Shown here one piece after another: positions 45,078 to 52,751 of a stretch of DNA of 64,000 nucleotides (position 1 is the first letter of the stretch; every line of letters starts with the position of its first letter). The notes beneath the pieces were generated by a model. That model was given only the letters and a program-made list of their open reading frames with translations. It searched no databases and was not told where the DNA came from. The position numbers were made by a program, and so were the translations under genes. Source of the DNA: Senegalia massiliensis (GTDB lineage: Bacteria; Bacillota; Clostridia; Tissierellales; SIT17). The stretch spans positions 312,023 to 376,022 of the forward strand of contig NZ_LR130785.1 of the NCBI RefSeq assembly GCF_900626135.1, read 5' to 3'.

Positions 45078-45108
45078 AAAAATAATTATATTAGTGATTT
45101 AAAATAAA
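45078..45108 (+). repeat. 31-bp direct repeat, copy 2
   Basis: An exact copy of 42965-42995, here non-coding and downstream of the anti-sigma gene. See the first copy. Confidence 0.85.
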
Positions 45109-45145
45109 AGGGAAGAATATAAGATATATTCTATTCTTCCCTTTT
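45106..45145. terminator. Bidirectional terminator
   Basis: AAAAGGGAAGAATA (45106-45119) pairs with TATTCTTCCCTTTT (45132-45145) perfectly, between the anti-sigma gene and the convergent membrane protein gene. Confidence 0.85.
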
Positions 45146-45385
45146 ATTCTTATTATTCTTATTATCAAACTCAACAATATACCATATAAGAAGACTTATT
45201 CCTGCTATAAAAGAAATATAAATATAAAAGTTTAATAAGGTTGGAGTATAGGATAACATTCGTACAAAATCATCTTTACCCCAAGAGGTACTATTTACTC
45301 CAATCATAGCAGCAGATAAATATTTTGTGCTATAAAGAATAGCAGATATTAAAAGAAACACACTTCCAATTATTATTCTTACCAT
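45131..45385 (-). CDS. Small membrane protein, unknown
   Basis: 84 residues with two hydrophobic helices (about 3-25, 48-70) and a charged Asn/Lys-rich C-terminus. The ATG follows AAAGGGTG. No family is recognised. The 50 bp across its start (45371-45420) are about 84 % identical to 47281-47330, where no intact gene remains, so a second copy has decayed. Confidence 0.65.
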   Translation of the reverse strand: MVRIIIGSVFLLISAILYSTKYLSAAMIGVNSTSWGKDDFVRMLSYTPTLLNFYIYISFIAGISLLIWYIVEFDNKNNKNKREE

Positions 45386-45520
45386 AATTAAACACCCTTT
45401 ATTTTTTATATTTTTTTAAGATTAAATCTAACGTACTAAATAATAAATTAAAATATAGTTGACAATTATAGCTATAAATAAATCAAATATTATATATTAT
45501 CTACATTTTACCATATATAA
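45371..45520. repeat. Duplicated segment, copy A (internally deleted)
   Basis: 45371-45420 matches 47281-47330 (42 of 50), 45450-45498 matches 47812-47860 (45 of 49) and 45496-45520 matches 47925-47949 (24 of 25). Copy A holds these blocks nearly contiguously, so it has lost the material between them. No gene is seen in 45386-45637 beyond this remnant. Confidence 0.7.
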
Positions 45521-45637
45521 CTTTCAATTTTTATAAATTTAATTTAGTTTTTATAATCATTTTTTTATATAGCTTCCTATGGTATAATTCAATTGTAAAT
45601 AATTTGGGAATTTTTTAGTTAAAAGAAGTGAAATCAT

Positions 45638-45850
45638 ATGTGGCCTCATTGGATTAATATAGTTATATCTTTTATAGCAATATTCCTAGGTGTAAGACAT
45701 AATATAAAAAAAGACAGATACCCTAAAGCTATGATTATATTTTTTAGCTTATTTGTAATAGAGCAAATTCTAGCCTATAGTATAGGGATAGATGTTTTGA
45801 AAATTAATAGGGCAAATGAAGATATTGGGTACGCACTTCCTCAGAACTAG
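45638..45850 (+). CDS. Small membrane protein fused in frame (through TAG) to a toxin remnant
   Basis: 70 residues up to TAG 45848: an N-terminal membrane helix (about 5-20), a basic loop (RHNIKKDRYPK) and a second helix (28-46). It has a weak GAAGTG site before the ATG. The last dozen codons (after about 45826) become G+C-richer and continue past the TAG in the same frame into the toxin-like domain, so the natural end of the membrane protein may have been replaced. Confidence 0.6.
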   Translation: MWPHWINIVISFIAIFLGVRHNIKKDRYPKAMIIFFSLFVIEQILAYSIGIDVLKINRANEDIGYALPQN

Positions 45851-46618
45851 GCATTTGATCAAATTGCAACCATTACAGTCGGTTCAGGCAGGGGTTTAAT
45901 TACTATCGACAAAAATATTGCATCAGGATTAGATGCAGGACAATCGTCGGTAGAACCTATAAATCATAAAGATGGCTTAGATTCTACTCTTATTCTTACT
46001 TATTTACCTATGATAAGAGAGGAAGTGCCTCCGATTATTAAAGATATTTTAAACTTTCTTCAAGAGTTTTCATCTATAAGAGAACCAATTGACTCAGTTA
46101 ATATCGTTCTTGATTATGATGGCTTAATCACTCGAATGGCAAGAAAACTTCAAATGCAAAAATCTTTTATCCAGACAGTGATCTCTTGGGAAGCTTCCGC
46201 AGAGAATACTCTGGATGCAATTCAAGATCAGAGAGTTAAGAACGGAGACATTGATGACTCAAGTACAGGAGTAGGTCAAATATTTGCCTGGGTTGCGATT
46301 AACGCTCGAAATTGGGCCATTAATCAAAATTATCTAGATGACACAATACGAGATGCTAATAATAAAGATGACATAAGTGAAATCTGGCACAAACTTCATG
46401 TTGATCGAGCATTTAATATTGAAACATGCGCATATGTTCTTAAATGGGGAGCTGTTGTAGAAAAAGGATATCCTTCCAATATGTTAAATTACACAGAATC
46501 TCAAGTAAAAGGCACTATTGCTCGTTACAATGGAACAAATGAATCAGCCACAAAGTATGGTGAAAGAAACTATACAATCTACCAAGCTGTCGAAAACTAT
46601 AACCAGCTAAGCAGATAA
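45851..46618 (+). pseudogene. C-terminal fragment of a lysozyme-like polymorphic toxin
   Basis: The frame is open from the TAG at 45848 to TAA at 46618 (255 codons) with no Shine-Dalgarno-backed start; the ATG at 46010 is internal. The C-terminal domain has FIQTVISWEASAENTLD and DSSTGVGQIFAWVAI, which recall the catalytic Glu and the GLGQI block of lysozyme/transglycosylase-fold toxins, and the final YNGTNESATKYGERNYTIYQAVENYNQ seen in Firmicute toxin tails. The bases are less AT-rich than the surroundings. I read it as an orphan toxin tip brought in by recombination, lacking its delivery domain. Confidence 0.6.
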
Positions 46619-46622
46619 AAAA

Positions 46623-46650
46623 AGAAGCTGGAGGGTTAATTCCGGCTTCT
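46623..46650. terminator. Terminator between toxin fragment and convergent gene
   Basis: AGAAGCTGGA (46623-46632) pairs with TCCGGCTTCT (46641-46650) with one G-T pair and an 8-nt loop. Confidence 0.75.
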
Positions 46651-47120
46651 TAATGAAAATCTATAAAGAATGGATAGTTAAATTCTGTTCTATATTGAAC
46701 GATAAAATTGATTGGTTCGTCTTTATTCATTTCATCACTAAGGGTTTTACCTGTTGATTTTTGACCCTCATACCATTTTTTCCCTTCACTATTCTTCTTA
46801 ATGGTTTCATAACCTTCAAAAAATATCTCAAACTTATTCTTATTGTAATGATTAAATATCTCTTTTTCACTTAATTCAGATGACAACTTCATGTGTGCTA
46901 CCATGGTCGGATAACCCCCACTCCCCCTTGGTCCGCCTCCATAGAGGACACCATAATCGAAATCCTTTTCAATTATTTTTGTTTTTTCAGGTAATTGATA
47001 AGCAAAAAGTCGATTTGCATAGCTTTTAGCATATCTATGCCCTTGTCCAAATACGTAATATAGTAATAAAATAATAGTAATTGAAATTAACAGCACAATA
47101 AATAATTTTTTATTTTTCAT
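46650..47120 (-). CDS. Exported or membrane-anchored protein, possible toxin partner
   Basis: 156 residues: an N-terminal hydrophobic helix (about 5-25) and a soluble domain with Gly-rich LYGGGPRGSGGYPTMVAHMKLSSELSEKEIFNHYNKNKFEIFFEGYETIKK. The start ATG (complement of 47118-47120) follows AAGGGG at good spacing; the longer frame begins upstream of that site. Its composition matches the toxin fragment it faces rather than the surroundings. Immunity protein is one guess; no family is recognised. Confidence 0.65.
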   Translation of the reverse strand: MKNKKLFIVLLISITIILLLYYVFGQGHRYAKSYANRLFAYQLPEKTKIIEKDFDYGVLYGGGPRGSGGYPTMVAHMKLSSELSEKEIFNHYNKNKFEIFFEGYETIKKNSEGKKWYEGQKSTGKTLSDEMNKDEPINFIVQYRTEFNYPFFIDFH

Positions 47121-47280
47121 TGAAATCCCCTTATAATATATAGTAAAATTTAAAGAAAGATAAAACAATTCTTTAAAAAACTTTAAAAAAACCTAATTAT
47201 ATTATACTCCTATAGAGTCCAAAATACTAGTTATAATAAAATATAAAATTTACTTAAATTTCTATGGATAAAACACTTCT

Positions 47281-47330
47281 CATTACTCTTACCATAATGA
47301 AACACCTTTTATCTATTAAATTTTTTTAAT
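47281..47330. repeat. Duplicated segment, copy B, left block
   Basis: Matches 45371-45420 at 42 of 50 positions; it is the decayed 5' end and leader of a gene like the one at 45131-45385. The stretch 47121-47546 otherwise holds no intact gene. Confidence 0.65.
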
Positions 47331-47345
47331 ATAAATAATCTCTAC

Positions 47346-47441
47346 TTAATTACCTCTTATCAATATAATACTACTTGTTATTACTCCAAAAGCTAGAAAT
47401 GACCAATGTTTAAATATAAGATATCCACTACTACCTAAACT
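47346..47441 (-). pseudogene. Remnant of a small membrane protein
   Basis: A 31-codon open stretch on the minus strand, without a start and preceded by a stop, ends in TAA at 47346. It encodes a hydrophobic tail (GYLIFKHWSFLAFGVITSSI). It lies in the 426-bp gap between 47120 and 47547 and looks like the end of a decayed membrane-protein gene. Confidence 0.3.
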
Positions 47442-47546
47442 CTAACATATCATACTATATTATATTTATAGTTAGATTATTCTTGCTCTTCTTTACTTAT
47501 AATACTATATAAATTTTCTTATAGAATATAAATCTACATTTATATA

Positions 47547-47873
47547 TTAAATATAGAAAATAAAATTACTATGATGATTTTTCTTGTTTTTTATTATTTT
47601 TTTCAAAACTATATATAGAATACCAAATATTATATCAAATAATAATAAGGAAAAATACATATAAGCAATGTGATTAAACTTTAAATAGAAATTCATGTTT
47701 TCTATTGGGGGATAAATTGAATTATATGTTAGCATTTCAATTGTTTTATGGGGAATAATTGTAAGTGACATAACTATAGAGAGTATAAATGGTTTCTTTA
47801 ATTTAATAATCAAAATATAGTTAACAATTATAGCTAGAAATAAAGCAAATAGTATATATTTAGCAATTATCAT
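47547..47873 (-). CDS. Small membrane protein, unknown
   Basis: 108 residues with about three hydrophobic helices (3-24, 28-45, 68-95) and a basic C-terminus. No family is recognised. The start ATG has a weak AAAGATAGG site. The DNA encoding its first 16 or so residues is repeated at 45450-45498 in a truncated copy with stops. Confidence 0.6.
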   Translation of the reverse strand: MIIAKYILFALFLAIIVNYILIIKLKKPFILSIVMSLTIIPHKTIEMLTYNSIYPPIENMNFYLKFNHIAYMYFSLLLFDIIFGILYIVLKKIIKNKKNHHSNFIFYI

Positions 47874-47949
47874 TTAAACCTATCTTTCTTTTTATAATGT
47901 GGGTCAGAAACATCAGTTTAACATATTATCTATATTTTACCATATATAA
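47812..47949. repeat. Duplicated segment, copy B, right blocks
   Basis: 47812-47860 matches 45450-45498, and 47925-47949 matches 45496-45520. The 64 bp between the blocks are missing in copy A. Confidence 0.65.
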
Positions 47950-47965
47950 AAACCCCCACTATGCC

Positions 47966-48005
47966 CGAACATATGTTTGACAAACCACCTTTTACATAGT
48001 ATAAT
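47966..48005 (+). promoter_or_regulatory. LexA (SOS) box and consensus promoter of the radical-SAM repair operon
   Basis: CGAACATATGTTTG (47966-47979) matches the Gram-positive LexA box CGAAC-N4-GTTYG. It overlaps the -35 TTGACA (47977-47982), which is exactly 17 bp from TATAAT (48000-48005). Cleavage of LexA after DNA damage should free this strong promoter. Confidence 0.8.
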
Positions 48006-48030
48006 TTTCCTATAGAAAGAGGTGGTTTTT

Positions 48031-49308
48031 TTGGATGTATTAGATAAACTTAGAATACTTTCTGATGCTGCAAAATATGATGTTTCCTGTTCTTCTAGTG
48101 GAAGTGGTAGAAAAAATAAAAAAGATGGTATAGGTTCTGCTAGTATAAATGGGATATGTCATAGTTGGTCTGATGATGGAAGGTGTATTTCACTACTTAA
48201 AATACTTATGACAAATTATTGTATATATGATTGTTCATATTGTGTAAATAGATTATCAAATGATTTAGAAAGAGCAACACTTACTCCTGATGAAATAGTA
48301 GATTTAACTATAAATTTTTACAGAAGAAATTATATAGAAGGTCTCTTTTTAAGCTCTGCAATAATAAAATCACCTAATCATACAATGGAACTTATATTAA
48401 ATGTAGTAAAAAGGCTTAGGGAAGTAGAAGGATTTAATGGTTATATACATACAAAAGCCATACCTCATGCAGATAAGGGTATTATAGATGAAATAGGATT
48501 ATATGTAGATAGAATGAGCATAAATATAGAATTACCTTCTGAAAATGGACTTAAACTACTTGCTCCAAATAAAACTAAAAAGAGCATATTAACCCCTATG
48601 GGAAATATTAGAAATAGAATAGTAGAGACAAGAGAAGAAAAGAAAAAATTTAAATATGCAAATTCTTTTGTACCAGGAGGACAGAGTACTCAATTAATAG
48701 TTGGAGCAACTGATGATAATGATCTAAAAATACTTAAATTATCAGAAGGATTATATGATGGATACAATTTAAAAAGAGTATATTATTCTGCATATGTACC
48801 AGTAGCAAAATCACCTAATTTACCTGTATTAGATTCACCACCTGTAATTAGAGAAAATAGATTATATCAAGCAGATTGGTTACTTAGATTTTATAAATTT
48901 AAGGCAGATGAATTATTGGATGAAAAAAATCCAGACTTTGATTTAGCACTTGATCCAAAATGTAATTGGGCGCTTAGAAATATTGAAATATTCCCTGTGG
49001 AGATAAATAGGGCAGATTACAACACTCTTTTAAGAGTACCAGGCATAGGAGTTAAATCAGCTAGAAGGATAGTTGCTGCAAGAAAATTTGGTCCACTTAA
49101 TTATGATAATTTGAAAAAATTAAATATAGTACTTAAAAGAGCTAAATATTTCATAACTTGTAATGGTAAATATTATGGAATGAGTTCTATGAATCCAGAA
49201 AAAATCAGAGAAAAATTAATATATGGTTTAGATAGAAATATATTTGAAAAACAGTTATCTGTTTGGAGTCTAGGGGGTTCTAATCATGATAAATCACTAC
49301 ATATATGA
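48031..49308 (+). CDS. Putative DNA modification/repair radical SAM protein
   Basis: 425 residues: radical-SAM core with C-x3-C-x2-C in TNYCIYDCSYCVNR (residues about 67-77), and a C-terminal helix-hairpin-helix (LLRVPGIGVKSARRIVAARKFG) that implies DNA binding. The N-terminus DVLDKLRILSDAAKYDVSCSSSGSG and overall layout match the TIGR03916-type family. The start is TTG 48031 after AGAGGTGG. The next gene overlaps by 23 nt and encodes its usual partner. The SOS box upstream supports a role in DNA repair; the lesion is unknown. Confidence 0.9.
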   Translation: MDVLDKLRILSDAAKYDVSCSSSGSGRKNKKDGIGSASINGICHSWSDDGRCISLLKILMTNYCIYDCSYCVNRLSNDLERATLTPDEIVDLTINFYRRNYIEGLFLSSAIIKSPNHTMELILNVVKRLREVEGFNGYIHTKAIPHADKGIIDEIGLYVDRMSINIELPSENGLKLLAPNKTKKSILTPMGNIRNRIVETREEKKKFKYANSFVPGGQSTQLIVGATDDNDLKILKLSEGLYDGYNLKRVYYSAYVPVAKSPNLPVLDSPPVIRENRLYQADWLLRFYKFKADELLDEKNPDFDLALDPKCNWALRNIEIFPVEINRADYNTLLRVPGIGVKSARRIVAARKFGPLNYDNLKKLNIVLKRAKYFITCNGKYYGMSSMNPEKIREKLIYGLDRNIFEKQLSVWSLGGSNHDKSLHI

Positions 49309-50029
49309 TGGCTCATTTGATGGTCTTTTAACTTCTATATATTATGCATATTACACTCCCGATAAACCTGATAAAATACTTTCTTATGAAAAAAGAGAAG
49401 ATAACTTTTTAGTAAAGGAAATATTAATAGATACAAATATAAAAAAAGCAAGAAAAGTGTATGAAGCAATAGATAAGAAGATTTCTCCTGCTGCCTTAAG
49501 AAAAATATATTATGCTTATTTATCAGAAATAGATGGTATAGAAATGGATATATTGAACTTTATTAGGTTAGGATTTAAAATAGGCAATGATATAGAACTA
49601 AATTTAACAAATGAAGTGGTATTTAAAATAGAAAGTATTTATAAAAAAGTAAGTCACGAAAGACATAGAATGACGGGATTAATTCGGTTTAAGGAGCTTA
49701 AAAACAATATATTATATGCAGAAATTTCACCAGATTATAATGTAATAGGAATAGTTGCATCACATTTTATAAAAAGACTCTCAAGTGAAAATTTCATAAT
49801 TCATGATAAAAAAAGAAATATAGCTGTATTTTATAATAAAAAAGAATGGATTATAAAAGAAGTAGAAGGTGATTTAAATATAATATTTAATGAAAAAGAA
49901 GAGGACTATCAAAATTTATGGAAGATGTATTTTAAATCTATATCTATAAAAGAAAAGTTTAATCCTAAACTTCAAAGGAGTAATATGCCAAAAAAATATT
50001 GGAAATATCTAATAGAAAAAGGGGGATAA
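49286..50029 (+). CDS. TIGR03915-type putative DNA repair partner protein
   Basis: A 247-residue protein beginning NHYIYDGSFDGLLTSIYYAYY, with VSHERHRMTGLIRFKEL, DYNVIGIVASHFIKRLSSENFIIHDKKRNIAVFY and a C-terminal LWKMYFKSISIKEKFNPKLQRSNMPKKYWKYL; this is the DUF4130/TIGR03915 family found with the radical-SAM HhH protein. The RHRMTG and IHD motifs recall uracil-DNA-glycosylase-fold partners, but the activity is not known. It overlaps the preceding gene and ends at a convergent hairpin. Confidence 0.88.
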   Translation: MINHYIYDGSFDGLLTSIYYAYYTPDKPDKILSYEKREDNFLVKEILIDTNIKKARKVYEAIDKKISPAALRKIYYAYLSEIDGIEMDILNFIRLGFKIGNDIELNLTNEVVFKIESIYKKVSHERHRMTGLIRFKELKNNILYAEISPDYNVIGIVASHFIKRLSSENFIIHDKKRNIAVFYNKKEWIIKEVEGDLNIIFNEKEEDYQNLWKMYFKSISIKEKFNPKLQRSNMPKKYWKYLIEKGG

Positions 50030-50041
50030 CTATCTCCCCCT
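50016..50041. terminator. Convergent hairpin
   Basis: GGGGGATA and TATCTCCCCC pair imperfectly, with both convergent stop codons inside and A or T runs outside, between 50029 and 50030. Confidence 0.5.
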
Positions 50042-50632
50042 ATAATAATATATTGCAAGTTGAGTTCTATCTCTTAAATCTAGCTTATCTAGCATATTTG
50101 AAATATAATTTCTTACAGTACCTTCACTTAAGAACAATTTTTTAGCTATTTCTTTATTATTGAACCCTTCTGCTACAAGTAGTAAAATATCCATTTCCCT
50201 ATCTGAAAGATTAGTTTCAATATCTCTTTTAGAATTAGTCTTAAAATTAGATACAATCTCACTATCAAATACCATATTTCCCTTATATACTGCTTCTATT
50301 GAAGGAATTAAACTATCTATATTTTGTTTTAAGATATAGCCTTTACATCCGAGTTCTAATGCCTTTTTTATGTATTCATCATCTCTAAATGTAGTAATTA
50401 AAAGAATATTAGCTCTTTTTTCATATTTTAATATTTCTTCAGTTGCATTTATTCCAGATAAATTTTCCATTCTTATATCCATTAAAACTACATCAGGACT
50501 ATACTTATTGTATAAATTCACTGCTTCACTTCCACTATATCCTACAGCTAAAACTTCTATATTATTTGCCTCTACTATAGTTTTAAGTGAATTTACTACT
50601 AAAGGATCATCATCTATAATTATAACTTTCAT
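50030..50632 (-). CDS. LuxR/NarL-type response regulator
   Basis: 200 residues: receiver domain with acidic pair DDD (7-9), phosphoacceptor D52 (VVLMDIRM), T and K conserved (LLITTFRD, CKGYILKQ), then a LuxR-type HTH (NLSDREMDILLLVAEGFNNKEIAKKLFLSEGTVRNYISNMLDKL). Overlaps its kinase gene by 4 nt. The divergent ABC exporter and a palindrome at 51723 suggest it controls that exporter. Confidence 0.93.
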   Translation of the reverse strand: MKVIIIDDDPLVVNSLKTIVEANNIEVLAVGYSGSEAVNLYNKYSPDVVLMDIRMENLSGINATEEILKYEKRANILLITTFRDDEYIKKALELGCKGYILKQNIDSLIPSIEAVYKGNMVFDSEIVSNFKTNSKRDIETNLSDREMDILLLVAEGFNNKEIAKKLFLSEGTVRNYISNMLDKLDLRDRTQLAIYYYRGR

Positions 50633-51678
50633 TTTTCACTTCCTTTCATAAGTGTTAAATGTATTCTAAATCCATCTTCAAATTTATAATTAAATATTCC
50701 GTTATATTTTACTGCTATTTTATTCATAGAATAAAGCCCTATTCCATCGTCTATGTCAATTTTATCTTTCATATTGGTACCATTATCACTAATAATAATA
50801 GAATAAAATTTAGGCTGATCTAATAATTTTATCTCCATATTACTTGCATTAGAGTGTTTAACTGTATTTGTTATAGTTTCTTTAACTACTGATAAAATAT
50901 CATATTTTAATTTATAATTTAAATCCTCATTTATATTATAAATAAGTTTAATATCAAGTCCTGTCATTTCATTTATTATTTCATTTATTTTATGTTTTAA
51001 ATTTAAAGATTCATTTCTCAAATTATATAGACTATTTCTTATATCATCCATACCACTACCTAAAGTTTCACTAAGGGTATCAAGGCCATTAGATACATTT
51101 TCACCATTTAATAATTTAAGAGCTTTTAGTTGAATAAGGCTACTACTTATTGTATGTCCTATAGAGTCATGTATTTCCCGAGAAATTCTATTTCTTTCTT
51201 TTAATAATGCTATTTGAATATTTTTTTCTTTATCTATTTTTAATTGTTCATTATATTTTCTAAGGTAAAGAGTATCTTCTCTTAATTTATCCCGTACTTT
51301 TCTATTTTGATTTAGTACTTTATTTAATTTATATGTAGATATTGAAAGATACATTGACATAAAAGATAAGATAATTATAACAGGAGTTAAATTTATAAAT
51401 AATAATGGCAAAAATAAAAAGAAATTGCCTTTAAAGTCAATATAAATATTGTAGAGAATTAAAGGAAAATAATACAAAAATACATTATCATAAAAAATTA
51501 AAGCTATAAATAAAAAATAAATTATATATTTAATATTATTTTTAGAAATTAAATCTAGTGATATTGAAATTATAATAGATATAAGAAAATAAAATGCTAT
51601 ATCTCTTTCACTATTTAAACTATATGTAAAATAAATCGAAAATACTATTATAATTAGTTTCTCTAAAAATCTCCTCAT
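50629..51678 (-). CDS. Sensor histidine kinase (HisKA_3 type)
   Basis: 349 residues: four or so N-terminal membrane helices (about 8-25, 28-44, 51-72, 85-112), then a coiled region and a HisKA_3 domain with phosphoaccepting H170 (RNRISREIHDSIGHTISSS), and an HATPase domain (VKETITNTVKHSNAS, IIISDNGTN, DDGIGLYSMNKIA). This layout is that of DesK/LiaS-like kinases, which sense within the membrane. The ATG follows AAGGGG. Co-transcribed with the response regulator. Confidence 0.92.
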   Translation of the reverse strand: MRRFLEKLIIIVFSIYFTYSLNSERDIAFYFLISIIISISLDLISKNNIKYIIYFLFIALIFYDNVFLYYFPLILYNIYIDFKGNFFLFLPLLFINLTPVIIILSFMSMYLSISTYKLNKVLNQNRKVRDKLREDTLYLRKYNEQLKIDKEKNIQIALLKERNRISREIHDSIGHTISSSLIQLKALKLLNGENVSNGLDTLSETLGSGMDDIRNSLYNLRNESLNLKHKINEIINEMTGLDIKLIYNINEDLNYKLKYDILSVVKETITNTVKHSNASNMEIKLLDQPKFYSIIISDNGTNMKDKIDIDDGIGLYSMNKIAVKYNGIFNYKFEDGFRIHLTLMKGSEK

Positions 51679-51722
51679 AGAAATCCCCTTTAAAAGATTA
51701 TTTATGATAATTATAACCTATG

Positions 51723-51740
51723 ATATGACATTTGTCATAT
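51723..51740. promoter_or_regulatory. Candidate response-regulator operator
   Basis: ATATGACA-TT-TGTCATAT is an 8-bp-arm inverted repeat in the region between the kinase gene and the divergent ABC operon. A second, looser one (AGTGA...TCACT) lies at 51742-51760. Confidence 0.5.
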
Positions 51741-51818
51741 TAAGTGATGAGAATATTCACTACAATAAATTTTATATGGTTGGTACAATAGTATTAACAA
51801 ATATAAGAGGTGATATAG

Positions 51819-52751
51819 ATGGTTGTAAAAGTAGAAAATGTAGTTAAAAGATATAAAGAGCTTATAGCTCTTGATCATTTTAATATGGAAGTGAGAGAGG
51901 GTGAAATACTAGGGTTACTTGGTCCAAATGGATGTGGTAAAACTACAGCTATAAATTCAATATTGTCTCTACTTAAATTTGATAAAGGTGAAATTACTAT
52001 ATTTGGCGAAAAAATGACACCTAACTCTTACAATATAAAAAGGGAAATAGGTGTAGTACCTCAAGAAGTTTCTGTATTTGAAAACTTAACAGTATATGAA
52101 AACATAGATTATTTTTGTGGATTATATATAAATGATAAAGAAAAAAGAAAAAAATATGTAATTGAAGCTATAGAATTTGTAGGTTTAAAAGATTATACAA
52201 AATTTTTTCCAAAAAAGTTAAGTGGTGGTCTTAAAAGAAGATTAAATATAGCTTGTGGTATAGTTCATAAACCTAAACTCATATTTTTAGATGAACCAAC
52301 TGTTGCAGTAGATGCTCAAAGTAGAAACTTTATACTTGAAGGCATAAAAAAATTAAAGAAAAAAGGAAGTACTATTATTTATACAACACATTATTTGGAA
52401 GAGGCAGAAATATTATGCGATAGAATTATAATAATGGATAGAGGAAGAAATATAGCATCTGGCACAAACGAAGAATTAAAGAATATGATTACAACTACAG
52501 AAAAAATAGTAGTAGGATTTATTGATACTAATGGTGAAGTTTTAGAAAAGATAAAAGAAATACCCCAAGTGTTAGATATCGAAATGAAAGATAATGATTA
52601 TATTATAAAATTTGAATCGGGTGTAAATAATTTATCTAATTTAATAGATTTTATAAAACAAAATAATTTAACATATGAAAAGTTGTATTCAAGACAACCT
52701 ACACTAAATGATGTATTCTTAGAGCTTACTGGAAAGGAGCTGAGGGACTAG
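51819..52751 (+). CDS. ABC transporter ATP-binding protein
   Basis: A 310-residue exporter ATPase: Walker A GPNGCGKTT (35-43), Q-loop VVPQE, signature LSGGLKRRLN, Walker B LIFLDEPTV and H-switch TTHYLEEAE. The C-terminal 80 residues form a typical extension of antibiotic/lipid exporters. It drives the two ABC-2 permeases that follow; the first begins on its last base. Controlled probably by the divergent two-component system. Confidence 0.94.
   Translation: MVVKVENVVKRYKELIALDHFNMEVREGEILGLLGPNGCGKTTAINSILSLLKFDKGEITIFGEKMTPNSYNIKREIGVVPQEVSVFENLTVYENIDYFCGLYINDKEKRKKYVIEAIEFVGLKDYTKFFPKKLSGGLKRRLNIACGIVHKPKLIFLDEPTVAVDAQSRNFILEGIKKLKKKGSTIIYTTHYLEEAEILCDRIIIMDRGRNIASGTNEELKNMITTTEKIVVGFIDTNGEVLEKIKEIPQVLDIEMKDNDYIIKFESGVNNLSNLIDFIKQNNLTYEKLYSRQPTLNDVFLELTGKELRD

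Noticed and set aside
46010..46618. An intact 202-residue gene starting at 46010
   Set aside because: No ribosome site precedes this ATG and the same frame with the same composition runs back to 45851, so it is an internal codon of a fragment.
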